Assembly: GCF_004349245.1 (NCBI RefSeq)
Contig: NZ_SMLC01000070.1
Coordinates: 1 to 35,059, forward strand
DNA from: Actinomadura sp. 6K520
Lineage (GTDB): Bacteria > Actinomycetota > Actinomycetes > Streptosporangiales > Streptosporangiaceae
DNA length: 35,059 bases
Direction of reading: 5' to 3'
Below are positions 10,319 to 17,501 of this stretch, piece after piece. The notes under the pieces are model-generated. The model saw only the letters and a program-made list of their open reading frames with translations. It made no database searches and was not told the origin of the DNA. Each line of letters begins with the position of its first letter. Within the stretch, counting starts at the first letter, position 1. Position numbers and translations under genes: made by a program.

Positions 10319-10338
10319 CCAGGGGGGCGACCCCCTGG
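10319..10338 (+). repeat. Hairpin element, copy 1 (CCAGGGGG-GCGA-CCCCCTGG)
   Basis: Perfect 8-base arms enclose a GCGA loop, a GNRA tetraloop if transcribed. It lies 18 bases after the gcvP stop and could terminate gcvP. Its surroundings (TTTCCC before, GGAACCCCCGTTG after) recur at 10488-10516. Confidence 0.7.
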
Positions 10339-10350
10339 AACCCCCGTTGA

Positions 10351-10406
10351 GCACGGGGCGCCGTTTCCCGATCCGCTGGCGCGTCTCGTGAAACGGCGCC
10401 CCGTGC
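10351..10406 (+). repeat. Perfect 17-base inverted repeat
   Basis: Arms at 10351-10367 and 10390-10406 (starting GCACGGGGCG and ending CCCCGTGC) match at all 17 positions around a 22-base loop. It could act as a transcription terminator or be part of a dispersed intergenic repeat. Confidence 0.85.
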
Positions 10407-10408
10407 GA

Positions 10409-10457
10409 CGGTTCGTGCGACCTGCGCTCGTTGCACTCGCTCCGGCCGCACGAACCG
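10409..10457 (+). repeat. Perfect 11-base inverted repeat
   Basis: CGGTTCGTGCG (10409-10419) and CGCACGAACCG (10447-10457) pair perfectly across 27 bases. It begins two bases after the preceding inverted repeat. Confidence 0.8.
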
Positions 10458-10487
10458 CGGGTGCTCATTGAGGTGGGTGAGCTGTGC

Positions 10488-10516
10488 TTTCCCAGGGGTC
10501 CCTGGAAGCCCCGTTG
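10488..10516 (+). repeat. Hairpin element, diverged copy 2
   Basis: CCAGGG-GT-CCCTGG (10492-10505) is framed by TTTCCC and GGAAGCCCCGTTG. It mirrors the layout of the element at 10315-10350 with a shorter stem, so the two are probably members of one repeat family. Confidence 0.6.
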
Positions 10517-10716
10517 CGCTTGCTGTGACCGGGCAGGTTTCTCGGTGTCGCCGCGGTCGCCCCGCTCGCCGGGGCGGGGCTGAAATCCGGTCGTGGGATG
10601 GGAGCGGCGGGCCAATTTGTGATCTTGGTGGGGGTTTCTGGGTGTCGTCGCGAGACGCGGGGGTGCCGGCTCGCTAGGCTCTGGGCGGACCCCGACCTCC
10701 AGAGGGCGAGAGACCG

Positions 10717-11823
10717 ATGAGCGAGTCACCGGAGCGCGTGTCCGACGACCCGGCGCAGGTGTGCGAGGAGGCCCGGAACCTCGCGGAGAACGGCGAGGCC
10801 GAGCGGGCGGCGGTGCTGTTCGAGGAGGTGCTCGCCCGGGGCGACACGGACTGCAGGGCGCAGGCCGCCCTCGGTCTCGCGGTCGTGCTGGACGACTCCG
10901 GCGACGTGGAGCGGGCGCGCGAGGCGGACCGGACCGCGATCGCCACCGGCGACCCGGAGTACGGGCCGCGCGCCGCGTATCATCTGGCCCTCACGTACGA
11001 GCGGGCCGGTGAGCAGAGCCTGGCCGCGCCCGCCTGGCGGGTGGTGGTCGACTTCGGCAACGCGGCGTACCTTCCGCCCGCCCATCTCGCGCTCGCCCGG
11101 ATCGCCGACGACGCCGGCGAGTTCGACACGGCGCGGGAGCACTGGGAGGCGGCGGTCGCCACCGGCGACCCCGAGTACGGGCCGCCCGCCGCGCACGACC
11201 TCGCGCAGCGGCTGCTGGAGCGCGGTGACCCGGCGCGCGCCCAGCGGGTCCTGACCGCGGGGCTCAAGCTGATCGACCGGGCCACCGCCCCGTACGCGTA
11301 CGCCCGGCTCGCCGTCGCGCTCGGGATCTCCTACCTCGACCAGGCGATCGGCGCGTTCGGCGCGGCGCTGGGGGAGGAGCCGCCCGACGCGGAGGTGGGG
11401 CCGCTGGCCACCGAGCTGCTCGCGCGGACGCTGCCGCTGCGGGGCCGCGCCGCCGAGGCCGGCGAGGTGTGGCGGCGCGGGCTCGCCGACCCGGGTATCG
11501 CGGGGCAGGTCCGGGCCCGGCTGCGCCGGGACTTCGGCGAGGACGGCGACCCCGCCGACCTGTGGTGGGAGCCGGTCCTGGAGGAGGCCGCGGCGGACGG
11601 GACGCTCCCGGCGCTCACCGGCGAGGCGTTCGGCGCCCTCGACCACATGTACGCGCTGCTCGCCGTCCGGTACGCGGACGACCCGGCGGAACGGCACCCC
11701 GGCGAGACGCACGAGGTGCTCGGAAGGGCGGTGCGGGTCCCGGACGGCTACCCCTGGGGTCCGCTGCTGCACGAGAGCTTCGCCGAGCGGCTCCGCCTCG
11801 CCATGGGCGGGCCCGGCGCCTGA
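10717..11823 (+). CDS. Tetratricopeptide repeat protein
   Basis: The product has 368 residues, is acidic, and has no signal peptide or membrane segment, so it is probably cytoplasmic. The first 190 residues form about five TPR-like helical pairs. Visible units include ALGLAVVLDDSGDVERAREADRT, AYHLALTYERAGEQSLAAPAW and ALARIADDAGEFDTAREHWEAA. Two units share the sequence AxATGDPEYGP, a sign of internal duplication. The C-terminal half is less repetitive. TPR arrays mediate protein-protein contacts; no partner is evident from the neighbours. The ATG at 10717 is preceded by a weak AGAGGGCGAGAG purine stretch. It converges on the PPOX gene with 30 bases between them. Confidence 0.8.
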   Translation: MSESPERVSDDPAQVCEEARNLAENGEAERAAVLFEEVLARGDTDCRAQAALGLAVVLDDSGDVERAREADRTAIATGDPEYGPRAAYHLALTYERAGEQSLAAPAWRVVVDFGNAAYLPPAHLALARIADDAGEFDTAREHWEAAVATGDPEYGPPAAHDLAQRLLERGDPARAQRVLTAGLKLIDRATAPYAYARLAVALGISYLDQAIGAFGAALGEEPPDAEVGPLATELLARTLPLRGRAAEAGEVWRRGLADPGIAGQVRARLRRDFGEDGDPADLWWEPVLEEAAADGTLPALTGEAFGALDHMYALLAVRYADDPAERHPGETHEVLGRAVRVPDGYPWGPLLHESFAERLRLAMGGPGA

Positions 11824-11853
11824 TCGCCCCGCAGCCCGTCGGCCGGAGCCCGG

Positions 11854-12279
11854 TCAGCCGGCGATGGCGCGCTCGGCGATCACCTTCGTGATGCGGGCGC
11901 GGACGAGGTACTCGGTGGGGACGGCGTTGCGCGCCCCGAACTCCTCGGCCTGGGCGGCGCCCATGTAGCGGCCGCCGATGACGGTGGCCCAGCGGCGCAT
12001 CTCGTCCAGGTCCTCGACGAGGGCAGCCTCGGCCTGGAGCTGCACGTAGGAGAACGGCGGCGCCTGGTCGTCCACGCAGATCGACAGGCGCGGGTCGCGG
12101 GCCAGGGCGCGGCCCTTGACGGTCTCGCGGCCGGTGTTGAACACCACGTCGTCCCCGTCGAGGACGAACCAGATCGGCGTGACGTGCGGAGAACCGTCCC
12201 TGCGGGTAACGGCGGCCTTGCCGGTGCGGGTGCCCTCGGACACGAAGGCGCGCCATTCGCTCTCGGTCATCTGCTCCAT
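11854..12279 (-). CDS. PPOX-class F420-dependent oxidoreductase (Rv1155-like)
   Basis: The product has 141 residues with a split-barrel flavin/deazaflavin-binding fold. Family segments visible are TGKAAVTRRDGSPHVTPIWFVLDGDD, FNTGRETVKGRALARDPRLSICVDD and the C-terminal YLVRARITKV. This matches the pyridoxamine-5'-phosphate-oxidase-like proteins of actinobacteria that use cofactor F420. The substrate is not predictable. The ATG at 12279 is used because the conserved domain starts right after it; an ATG at 12270 is possible. The frame stays open upstream but that part overlaps the divergent hydrolase gene. The start lies 52 bases from the divergent hydrolase start, so they may share a control region. 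Confidence 0.87.
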   Translation of the reverse strand: MEQMTESEWRAFVSEGTRTGKAAVTRRDGSPHVTPIWFVLDGDDVVFNTGRETVKGRALARDPRLSICVDDQAPPFSYVQLQAEAALVEDLDEMRRWATVIGGRYMGAAQAEEFGARNAVPTEYLVRARITKVIAERAIAG

Positions 12280-12331
12280 ACCTTGCAGTCTGCCGCACCG
12301 GTCGCCCGATGGTGGGGCTACGGTGAGCGGC

Positions 12332-12952
12332 ATGGAGATCGTGACGGCGCACGGGCCCGCGCGGGTGGCGCTGGACGTGGCCGCCGCCCCGGCGTTCCTG
12401 CTCGTGCTGACGCACGGGTCGAACGGGGGAGTGGACGCGCCCGACCTGCTCGCCGTCCGGGAGACCGCGCTGGGCCTCGGCGGCGCCGTCGCGCGGGTGA
12501 CGCAGCCGTTCCGGCTCGCCGGCCGCCGCGCGCCGGGGCCGGCGGCCAAGCAGGACGAGGCGTGGCTGGAGATCGTCGGCCGGGTCCGGGAACGGGCGGG
12601 GGACGTCCCGCTCGTGCAGGGCGGCCGGAGCAACGGCGCGCGCGTCGCGTGCCGGACGGCGCGGGCGGCGGGGGCGGTGGGCGTCCTGGCGCTGGCGTTC
12701 CCGCTGCACCCGCCGCGCGACCCGGCGAAGAGCCGGGCGGACGAGCTGCGTTCTGCGGGGGTGGAGGTTCTCGTGGTCAGCGGGGACCGCGACCCGTTCG
12801 GCGTCCCGGCCGCCGTGGACGCGGCGCACGTCGAGGTGCTGGCGGGGGAGCGGCACGACCTGAACCGGGACCCCGCCGCGGTCGGGAGGGCGGCGGAGCC
12901 GTGGCTGCGGAGATGGGCGGCCCGTCCGGTGCGGACGGGCGGCGGCGGGTAG
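12332..12952 (+). CDS. Alpha/beta hydrolase of the TEX30/KANL3-like family
   Basis: The product has 206 residues, a minimal alpha/beta hydrolase without a lid insertion. The oxyanion strand VLTHGSNGG (about 26-33) is followed by the nucleophile elbow GGRSNGAR (S100). The acid is in SGDRDPFG (D154) and the histidine in GERHDLN (H175). The segment AKQDEAWLEIV is typical of the small dienelactone-hydrolase-like/TEX30 group. The substrate is unknown. A TACGGT -10-like hexamer ends seven bases before the ATG, so the transcript may be leaderless. Longer upstream open frame is ignored because it overlaps the divergent PPOX gene and lacks homology features. Confidence 0.8.
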   Translation: MEIVTAHGPARVALDVAAAPAFLLVLTHGSNGGVDAPDLLAVRETALGLGGAVARVTQPFRLAGRRAPGPAAKQDEAWLEIVGRVRERAGDVPLVQGGRSNGARVACRTARAAGAVGVLALAFPLHPPRDPAKSRADELRSAGVEVLVVSGDRDPFGVPAAVDAAHVEVLAGERHDLNRDPAAVGRAAEPWLRRWAARPVRTGGGG

Positions 12953-12970
12953 CGGGTTCGGTGGATCTGC

Positions 12971-12993
12971 TCCGGGCCCGGTGCGGGCCCGGA
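12971..12993 (+). terminator. Hairpin terminator between convergent genes
   Basis: TCCGGGCCCG and CGGGCCCGGA are perfect 10-base arms around a GTG loop. The position, 18 bases after the hydrolase stop and before the end of the opposing DUF5999 gene, suits a terminator for either strand. Confidence 0.6.
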
Positions 12994-13061
12994 TGCGGTG
13001 GGTGGGCGGCCGTGCCCCCGAGGATGATCATCCGTTCGAACTAGTCCCCCGTGGAGACCGT

Positions 13062-13265
13062 TCAGGCGGCGGACGGAGCCTGCAGGTCCGTCGGCCGGTG
13101 CGGTGCGATGACTCCCCCGTCGGGCAGCAGCTCACCGGTGTCCTCGAAGAGCACGACGCCGTTGCACAGCAGGCTCCACCCCTGCTCGGGGTGCGAGGCG
13201 AGCGTCCGGGCGGCGTCGCGGTCGGGTGCGTGGTGCGAGGGACAGGGCGGCTGGTGCGGGCACAT
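13062..13265 (-). CDS. DUF5999 family protein
   Basis: The product has 67 residues. It starts with MCPHQPPCPSHHAPDRDAAR, contains the strongly conserved core HPEQGWSLLCNGVVLFEDTG, and ends with LLPDGGVIAPHRP. This is the actinobacterial DUF5999 family, of unknown function. The Cys/His-rich N-terminus suggests metal binding, which is inference. The ATG has GGAGG seven bases upstream. The 280 bases upstream (13266-13545) hold no clear gene and probably contain its promoter, although no well-spaced -35/-10 pair was found. Confidence 0.85.
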   Translation of the reverse strand: MCPHQPPCPSHHAPDRDAARTLASHPEQGWSLLCNGVVLFEDTGELLPDGGVIAPHRPTDLQAPSAA

Positions 13266-13545
13266 GGTGTGCCTCCGGTCTCGGTCACTGGTCGGTCGTG
13301 GTGCTTTCCTTTATTGACGCACCCAAGTGTGAAGCGGTTCGCCATCACCGGCCATAGCCCGTTGGGACGGTTGTCCGTTGGTCCTGCGGTACCGGAAACC
13401 TGTGACCCCGCTCACCCTGAGGTGCCAGGCATAGCGTCTCTCTCCGACGTAACGGACGAAGAACGACACGCCGACGGGACGGGAAACCGTCACGATCTCC
13501 GGCCGGACGACCCGTCCTCCGCCGGGCCGGGCCCCGCCGGGCCGG

Positions 13546-14124
13546 TCAGCGGACACCGCCGATGACGAGGTCGAGTCCGGCGTCGAATCGGGCGTCCCAG
13601 TCGACCGCGCGGTCCGCGCCGTCCTCGCGGGTGTCGCGGACCTCCAGCGCGGCGTGGCCGATGACGTAGCCGAGCAGGGTGTGCGCCGCGACCGCCGCCG
13701 TGTCGTCCGCGACGCCGCCGCGGCGGAGGACCTCCCGCAGCGACCCGGCCGTGGTGGCGAGCGCGGCCGGGTTGCGGCGGGTGACGAGGAGGGGCAGGAC
13801 GCCGGCGTGCGCCAGCAGCCGCGCGCGGTAGCCGGCCGCCCAGGTGCGCAGGACGTCCCGCCAGTTCGCGGCCGCCGCGCCGGCCGCCTCCGCGGGGGCG
13901 GAGGCGACGTGGGTGACGAGCCCGTCGAGGAGCTGCTCCTTGCCGCGGGGGAGGTGGTGGTAGATCGCCATCGCCTCGACCTCGAGCGCGTCGCCGAGCC
14001 GGCGCATGGTGAGCCGGCCGAGGCCCTGGCCGTCGACGATCCGCAGGGCGGCCTCGATGATGCGTTCGGTGGACAGTGGCGTGCGGTGCTGGGCGTTGAT
14101 GCTGGGCTGCCTGACCATGAGCAC
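13546..14124 (-). CDS. TetR/AcrR family transcriptional regulator
   Basis: The product has 192 residues. The N-terminal TetR helix-turn-helix spans about 15-62 (STERIIEAALRIVDGQGLGRLTMRRLGDALEVEAMAIYHH as successive helices). The YHHLPRGKEQLLDGLV end is typical of the group with a TetR-type C-terminal domain (PF02909-like). The C-terminal helices (80-185) form the ligand pocket and dimer interface; the ligand is unknown. A GTG at 14124 or an ATG at 14118 could start it. A TTAC-TGC-GTAA dyad lies just upstream (14130-14140), ideally placed for autoregulation and for control of the divergent 14235 gene. Confidence 0.87.
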   Translation of the reverse strand: MLMVRQPSINAQHRTPLSTERIIEAALRIVDGQGLGRLTMRRLGDALEVEAMAIYHHLPRGKEQLLDGLVTHVASAPAEAAGAAAANWRDVLRTWAAGYRARLLAHAGVLPLLVTRRNPAALATTAGSLREVLRRGGVADDTAAVAAHTLLGYVIGHAALEVRDTREDGADRAVDWDARFDAGLDLVIGGVR

Positions 14125-14127
14125 TGA

Positions 14128-14143
14128 CCTTACTGCGTAAAGG
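14128..14143 (-). promoter_or_regulatory. Candidate TetR operator (TTAC-N3-GTAAAGG motif, copy 1)
   Basis: The dyad TTAC-TGC-GTAA within CCTTACTGCGTAAAGG sits four bases before the TetR GTG start. A nearly identical 16-base string occurs at 26549-26564 and the core again at 31514-31527. TetR proteins commonly bind such dyads beside their own gene; the binding is inferred. Confidence 0.5.
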
Positions 14144-14234
14144 GCCGAAGCCGGGTGTCCGCGGCCACGACACGCCCGCGACCCGCGTACCCTGGCCTCG
14201 ACCTGATGTCGAAGACCGCCGAGGGAGTACCACC

Positions 14235-14651
14235 ATGCCGCTGGGCCGACGGGTGAGCAAGGACGTCGCGGAGCCGTACGAGGCCGACCGGCGGCTGGCG
14301 GACGAGTACGAGGCGCGGCTGGCGGCGGCCGCCGAGGCGGAGCGGGTGCTGCGGGACGCGCAGGGGGAGGACGTCCCCGAGCCGGAGCTGCGCGAGCTGA
14401 CGGTCGCGTTCGACAAGGCGCTGACGTCGGCGCTGGCCGCGGCGGAGGCGGCCGAGCGGGTCGCGATGGGCCCGAAGGCGTACTCGACCGACGAGCAGGA
14501 CGCCGCGACCCGCCGGGCCGCGGAGATCAGTGCCCGGAAGGCCAAGGCGCGCCCGTCGGTGCGTCCGTGGACGGACGAGGTCGACCGGCTGCGCACGGCC
14601 CGCGAGGTGCACCGGTTCGGTTACCGGCCGCGGCCGGGCGTGCTCGCCTGA
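14235..14651 (+). CDS. Hypothetical helical protein
   Basis: The product has 138 residues and no recognised domain. It is highly charged and Ala/Glu/Arg-rich; residues about 15-100 should form long amphipathic helices or a coiled coil (ADRRLADEYEARLAAAAEAERV, then FDKALTSALAAAEAAERVA). The last 25 residues are basic and Pro/Arg-rich. There is no signal peptide, membrane segment or cysteine. The codon bias matches real genes here and the ATG has GAGGGAG seven bases upstream. It is divergent from the TetR gene with the candidate operator between, so it may be the regulated gene. The opposite strand also has an open frame, which I take to be a shadow. Confidence 0.65.
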   Translation: MPLGRRVSKDVAEPYEADRRLADEYEARLAAAAEAERVLRDAQGEDVPEPELRELTVAFDKALTSALAAAEAAERVAMGPKAYSTDEQDAATRRAAEISARKAKARPSVRPWTDEVDRLRTAREVHRFGYRPRPGVLA

Positions 14652-14663
14652 GCCGCCCGGACA

Positions 14664-14700
14664 GGTGACGACACAGCGTCACCGGGTGGCACCGGCCACC
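14664..14700 (+). terminator. Double hairpin after the helical hypothetical gene
   Basis: Two stems follow each other: GGTGACG/CGTCACC (14664-14670 and 14677-14683) and GGTGGC/GCCACC (14685-14690 and 14695-14700). Both are perfect with short loops. They begin 13 bases after the stop codon. Confidence 0.5.
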
Positions 14701-14829
14701 GAACTTTGAGAGTCTGCCCACTCGGGGAACGCCGGGGGAGCCCCGCGCCGCATGTCGCGACATCGCGACGGGCGCGGCCGCGCCCCGGCGGAGCGGGCAC
14801 ACGGTGCTCTGGACGCGGGGGGAAGTCAC

Positions 14830-15489
14830 GTGGAGCGCACGCCACCGGACCGGTGCCGCGTTCTCGAGTGCTATCAGGACGGGGTGCGGGCGATCCGGGG
14901 GCTGGCGGAGCGGGTCACCGACTGGGAGGCGCCGACGCCGTGCCCGGACTGGCGGCTGATCGACCTGGCCGGGCATCTGCGGTGCGTCGCGGAGAACTTC
15001 CTGGAGTACCTCCAGGACGCGCCCGACAGCAGGCTGGCCACCCTGTTCGCCCGGGACGCCGCGGCCGCGGTGCTGATCAGGCAGCAGGCGCGGCAGAACG
15101 CGGCCGAGCTGGCGGTGCTGCCGCCCGAGCCGGGACCGGCCAGGATCATGGCGTTCGGGGTGTCGGCCGGGGCGTACGCGGACCTGATGCCCGACATGTG
15201 GGACCGGACGCACCTGATCTACCGGGGCACGAAGTACACCGTCGGCGACCACGCGGGCGCGGCCTGTGTGGAGTGGCATCTGCACGCCTGGGACATGGCG
15301 CGCGCCATGGGGGAGAGGTACCAGCCGCGCGATCCGGACCTGCTGGTGTCGGCGTGGCACTGGGGGGTGCCGCACCTGCCGCTGGCGTCGGGCGACCCGT
15401 GGGAGTCGGTGCTGCGGTCGTCGGGCCGGTCGCCCGGCTGGCCCGGGCGCTGCGACCGGCCGGGACGGCGGGCGGCCCGGCGGCGGTGA
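14830..15489 (+). CDS. DinB-fold, mycothiol-dependent maleylpyruvate isomerase-like protein
   Basis: The product has 219 residues. The N-terminal four-helix domain carries the family phrase PTPCPDWRLIDLAGHL and a second His cluster EWHLHAWDMARA, consistent with the metal-binding DinB/MDMPI_N fold. In characterised members this domain uses mycothiol, the actinobacterial thiol; the reaction here is unknown. The C-terminus ends in an Arg-rich tail (RRAARRR) instead of a second domain. The GTG at 14830 has a GGGGGGAAG Shine-Dalgarno stretch; in-frame ATG codons from 14752 would add about 26 low-complexity residues and are less likely. Confidence 0.75.
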   Translation: MERTPPDRCRVLECYQDGVRAIRGLAERVTDWEAPTPCPDWRLIDLAGHLRCVAENFLEYLQDAPDSRLATLFARDAAAAVLIRQQARQNAAELAVLPPEPGPARIMAFGVSAGAYADLMPDMWDRTHLIYRGTKYTVGDHAGAACVEWHLHAWDMARAMGERYQPRDPDLLVSAWHWGVPHLPLASGDPWESVLRSSGRSPGWPGRCDRPGRRAARRR

Positions 15490-15490
15490 C

Positions 15491-15515
15491 GCCGGCCCGC
15501 GCGTGCGGGCCCGGC
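15491..15515 (+). terminator. Hairpin terminator after the maleylpyruvate isomerase-like gene
   Basis: GGCCCGC (15494-15500) and GCGGGCC (15505-15511) pair around GCGT and can be extended by three pairs with one bulged C. It starts two bases after the stop codon and has no T tract. Confidence 0.5.
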
Positions 15516-15672
15516 CGGCTTCACAGGCGGCTCCCATCGCGTGTGCGCTCGATGTTGCACGCAGTGCACAGGATGCGACAGGGCCCGTAACCCGGTGTTC
15601 CTAGCTTCTCGGTTGTCCGCGGCCTCCGGGTCCGCGGACGCGGTCCGTTCCGACACACCGAGGAGACACCCC

Positions 15673-17064
15673 ATGACGTTGCTCACCGACGAGACCGGCC
15701 GGCGAGGGGAGACCGCCGGGCGGCGCGGCCGGTGGATCGACCGGTGGGAACCGGACGACGACGCCTTCTGGGCCGAGACCGGGCGCGGGGTGGCCGCCCG
15801 CAACCTGGTGTTCTCGATCGTCACCGAGCACCTCGGCTTCTGCGTGTGGCTGCTGTGGAGCATCGCCGTGCTCTACCTGGCCGACAACGGGACGGCTCTG
15901 TCGGTGGGCCAGGTGCTGTGGCTGACCACACTGCCCAACCTCACGGGGGCGGCGCTCCGCATCCCCTACACCTTCGCGCCGGCGCGGTTCGGCGGGCGCA
16001 ACTGGACGGTCGTCAGCGCGCTGCTGCTGCTCCTGCCGTGCGCCCTGTTCGTCTACGCGATCGAGAACCCCGGCCTGCCGTTCTGGGCGCTGCTGCTCAT
16101 CGCCGCCGTCACGGGTCTGGGCGGGGGCAACTTCGCGTCCTCGATGTCGAACATCACGCACTTCTATCCGACCGACAAGCAGGGCCTGCCGCTCGGCCTC
16201 AACGCCGCCGGCGGCAACGTGGGGGTCAGCGTGACGCAGCTGACCATGCCGCCGCTGATCGCGGCGTTCGGCCTGGTCGCGCTCGGCTGGGTGTGGATGC
16301 CGCTCGTGCTGGCCGCCGCGGCCGGGGCGTACCTGTTCATGAACAATCTGACGGGGGCGGCGCAGGCCTACACCCTGCGGGAGATGGGGCGGATCTCCAC
16401 GCGCCCGCACACGATCGTGATGTCGGTGCTGTACATCGGGACGTTCGGGTCGTTCATCGGCTACTCCTTCTCGTTCGGCGTCCTGATCAAGACGCAGTTC
16501 TCCGGCGTCCAGGCGTCCGACTACATCTGGCTCGGCGCCCTGGTGGGCTCGGCCGCCCGCCCGCTCGGGGGCTGGCTGGCCGACAGGTTCGGCGGCACGG
16601 TGGTCACCTTCTGGAACTTCCTGGCCATGGGCCTCGGCGTCGTGGCCGTCTGGGCCGCGGTGGAGGCCGCGTCCTGGCCGCTGTTCCTCGGGGCCTTCCT
16701 GTGGGTGTTCGCCACGACGGGCGTGGGCAACGGCTCGACGTTCAAGATGATCCCGGCGATCTTCAAGGTCCGGACACTGGCGGGACTGGACGCCGGTGAC
16801 GAGAACGCGGTGCTGCGGGCGCGGCAGGCCGCCCGCAGGGACGCCTCCGCCGCGATCGGCCTCATCTCCGCCGTCGGGGCGTTCGGCGGCGTCCTGATCC
16901 AGCAGACGTTCCGCGTCTCGCTGGAGCGCACGGACGGGATCGGCGCCGCGCTGATCGTCCTGGCGGCCTTCTACGGTGTCTGCGTCGTGCTCACTTGGAC
17001 CGCGTACATGCGCCGCGCGGGCACCGGGCGGGCACGCGCCAGCCTCGCCGACGCGGGCGTGTGA
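15673..17064 (+). CDS. narK: Nitrate/nitrite transporter, NarK family MFS
   Basis: The product has 463 residues and about 12 membrane helices. It has the nitrate signature GLGGGNFASSMSNITHFYP (about 148-165), then KQGLPLGLNAAGGNVGVSVTQ. The second-half signature is TTGVGNGSTFKMIP. Substrate-binding arginines are plausible at R96 (LRIPYTF) and in SAARPLGGWLADRFGG. A long N-terminal tail with WDRW-like IDRWEPDDDAFW is usual in actinobacterial members. The ATG has AGGAG seven bases upstream; the open frame upstream lacks homology. It probably imports nitrate for the reductase at 18265. A TGCAC-GCA-GTGCA dyad lies at 15556-15568 in its leader, but no GlnR-like array was found there. Confidence 0.93.
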   Translation: MTLLTDETGRRGETAGRRGRWIDRWEPDDDAFWAETGRGVAARNLVFSIVTEHLGFCVWLLWSIAVLYLADNGTALSVGQVLWLTTLPNLTGAALRIPYTFAPARFGGRNWTVVSALLLLLPCALFVYAIENPGLPFWALLLIAAVTGLGGGNFASSMSNITHFYPTDKQGLPLGLNAAGGNVGVSVTQLTMPPLIAAFGLVALGWVWMPLVLAAAAGAYLFMNNLTGAAQAYTLREMGRISTRPHTIVMSVLYIGTFGSFIGYSFSFGVLIKTQFSGVQASDYIWLGALVGSAARPLGGWLADRFGGTVVTFWNFLAMGLGVVAVWAAVEAASWPLFLGAFLWVFATTGVGNGSTFKMIPAIFKVRTLAGLDAGDENAVLRARQAARRDASAAIGLISAVGAFGGVLIQQTFRVSLERTDGIGAALIVLAAFYGVCVVLTWTAYMRRAGTGRARASLADAGV

Positions 17065-17068
17065 CGCC

Positions 17069-17122
17069 GGGGCGGGCTACCCACCGGCCGCGCCGCGGCC
17101 CGCCCGGTGGGTAGCCCGCCCC
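17069..17122 (+). terminator. Strong hairpin terminator after narK
   Basis: Perfect 19-base arms (17069-17087 and 17104-17122, beginning GGGGCGGGCTACCC) enclose a 16-base GC-rich loop four bases after the narK stop. No T tract follows. It separates narK from the small Cys/His-rich gene. Confidence 0.8.
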
Positions 17123-17177
17123 GACACGGGTAGGAGCAGGCCGCGAGGCGACGGAGGCAACGAGAGGAACAGGAGCG

Positions 17178-17426
17178 ATGGCGACCTGCGAAGTCTGCGG
17201 CAACGACTACGACATGTCCTTCGAGGTGCACGCGCAGGGCGAGGTGCACACGTTCGACTCGTTCGAGTGCGCGATCACCCGGATGGCGCCTGTCTGCGAG
17301 CACTGCCAGTGCCGGATCATCGGGCACGGCGTGGACGTGGACGGGCATTTCTACTGCTGCGCGCACTGCGCCCGCGCAGCCGACCCGGAGCGCGGGCGGC
17401 AGGCCAGGGACGCGGTGCCGGCCTGA
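17178..17426 (+). CDS. Small Cys/His-rich protein, prokaryotic metallothionein-like
   Basis: The product has 82 residues with nine cysteines and several histidines. Cysteines are at 4, 7, 31, 40, 43, 45, 60, 61 and 64, in the order CEVC, FEC, CEHCQC and CCAHC. Histidines include H24, H42, H50, H57 and H63. The pattern suggests two zinc-binding knuckles or a metal cluster. The start MATCEVCGNDYDMSF and the segment CRIIGHGV recur in short actinobacterial proteins that I recall being annotated as prokaryotic metallothionein; I am not certain of that family. AGGAG lies only two bases before the ATG, with a further AGAGGA upstream. Its role in the nitrate region, if any, is unknown. Confidence 0.75.
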   Translation: MATCEVCGNDYDMSFEVHAQGEVHTFDSFECAITRMAPVCEHCQCRIIGHGVDVDGHFYCCAHCARAADPERGRQARDAVPA

Positions 17427-17455
17427 GGAACGCGGGCCGGCCTCGTGGGCATCCA

Positions 17456-17493
17456 CCCGGACGGTCGGCCCCGCGGACCGAGGGCCGTCCGGG
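17456..17493 (+). terminator. Bidirectional hairpin terminator
   Basis: CCCGGACGG (17456-17464) and CCGTCCGGG (17485-17493) pair perfectly, with an inner TCGG/CCGA stem. It lies between the convergent ends of the small Cys/His-rich gene and the Nudix gene. Confidence 0.65.
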
Positions 17494-17501
17494 CGGGCCG
17501 G

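Larger units (their letters stand above)
10302..10716 (+). other. Non-coding region rich in inverted repeats
   Basis: This 415-base region holds no credible gene. Its first half is filled with four perfect dyads, listed separately. The second half has a possible -10 (TAGGCT, 10675-10680) before the TPR gene, without a clear -35. Confidence 0.65.

Noticed and set aside
10302..10716. A CRISPR array or att site in the repeat-rich gap
   Set aside because: The repeats are inverted, differ in size and lack regular spacers; no cas, integrase or tRNA gene is present.
13311..13556. An 81-codon reverse frame between DUF5999 and the TetR gene
   Set aside because: Codon use does not match real genes here and it resembles no family; it is more likely the DUF5999 upstream region.
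14130..14612. A 160-codon reverse frame opposite the helical hypothetical gene
   Set aside because: It overlaps the TetR upstream region and has no Shine-Dalgarno site, while the forward gene has both a good ribosome site and typical codon bias.
15541..15672. A third GlnR-like array in front of narK
   Set aside because: A single GTAAC (15587-15591) occurs, but no neighbouring half-site keeps the 11-base period.
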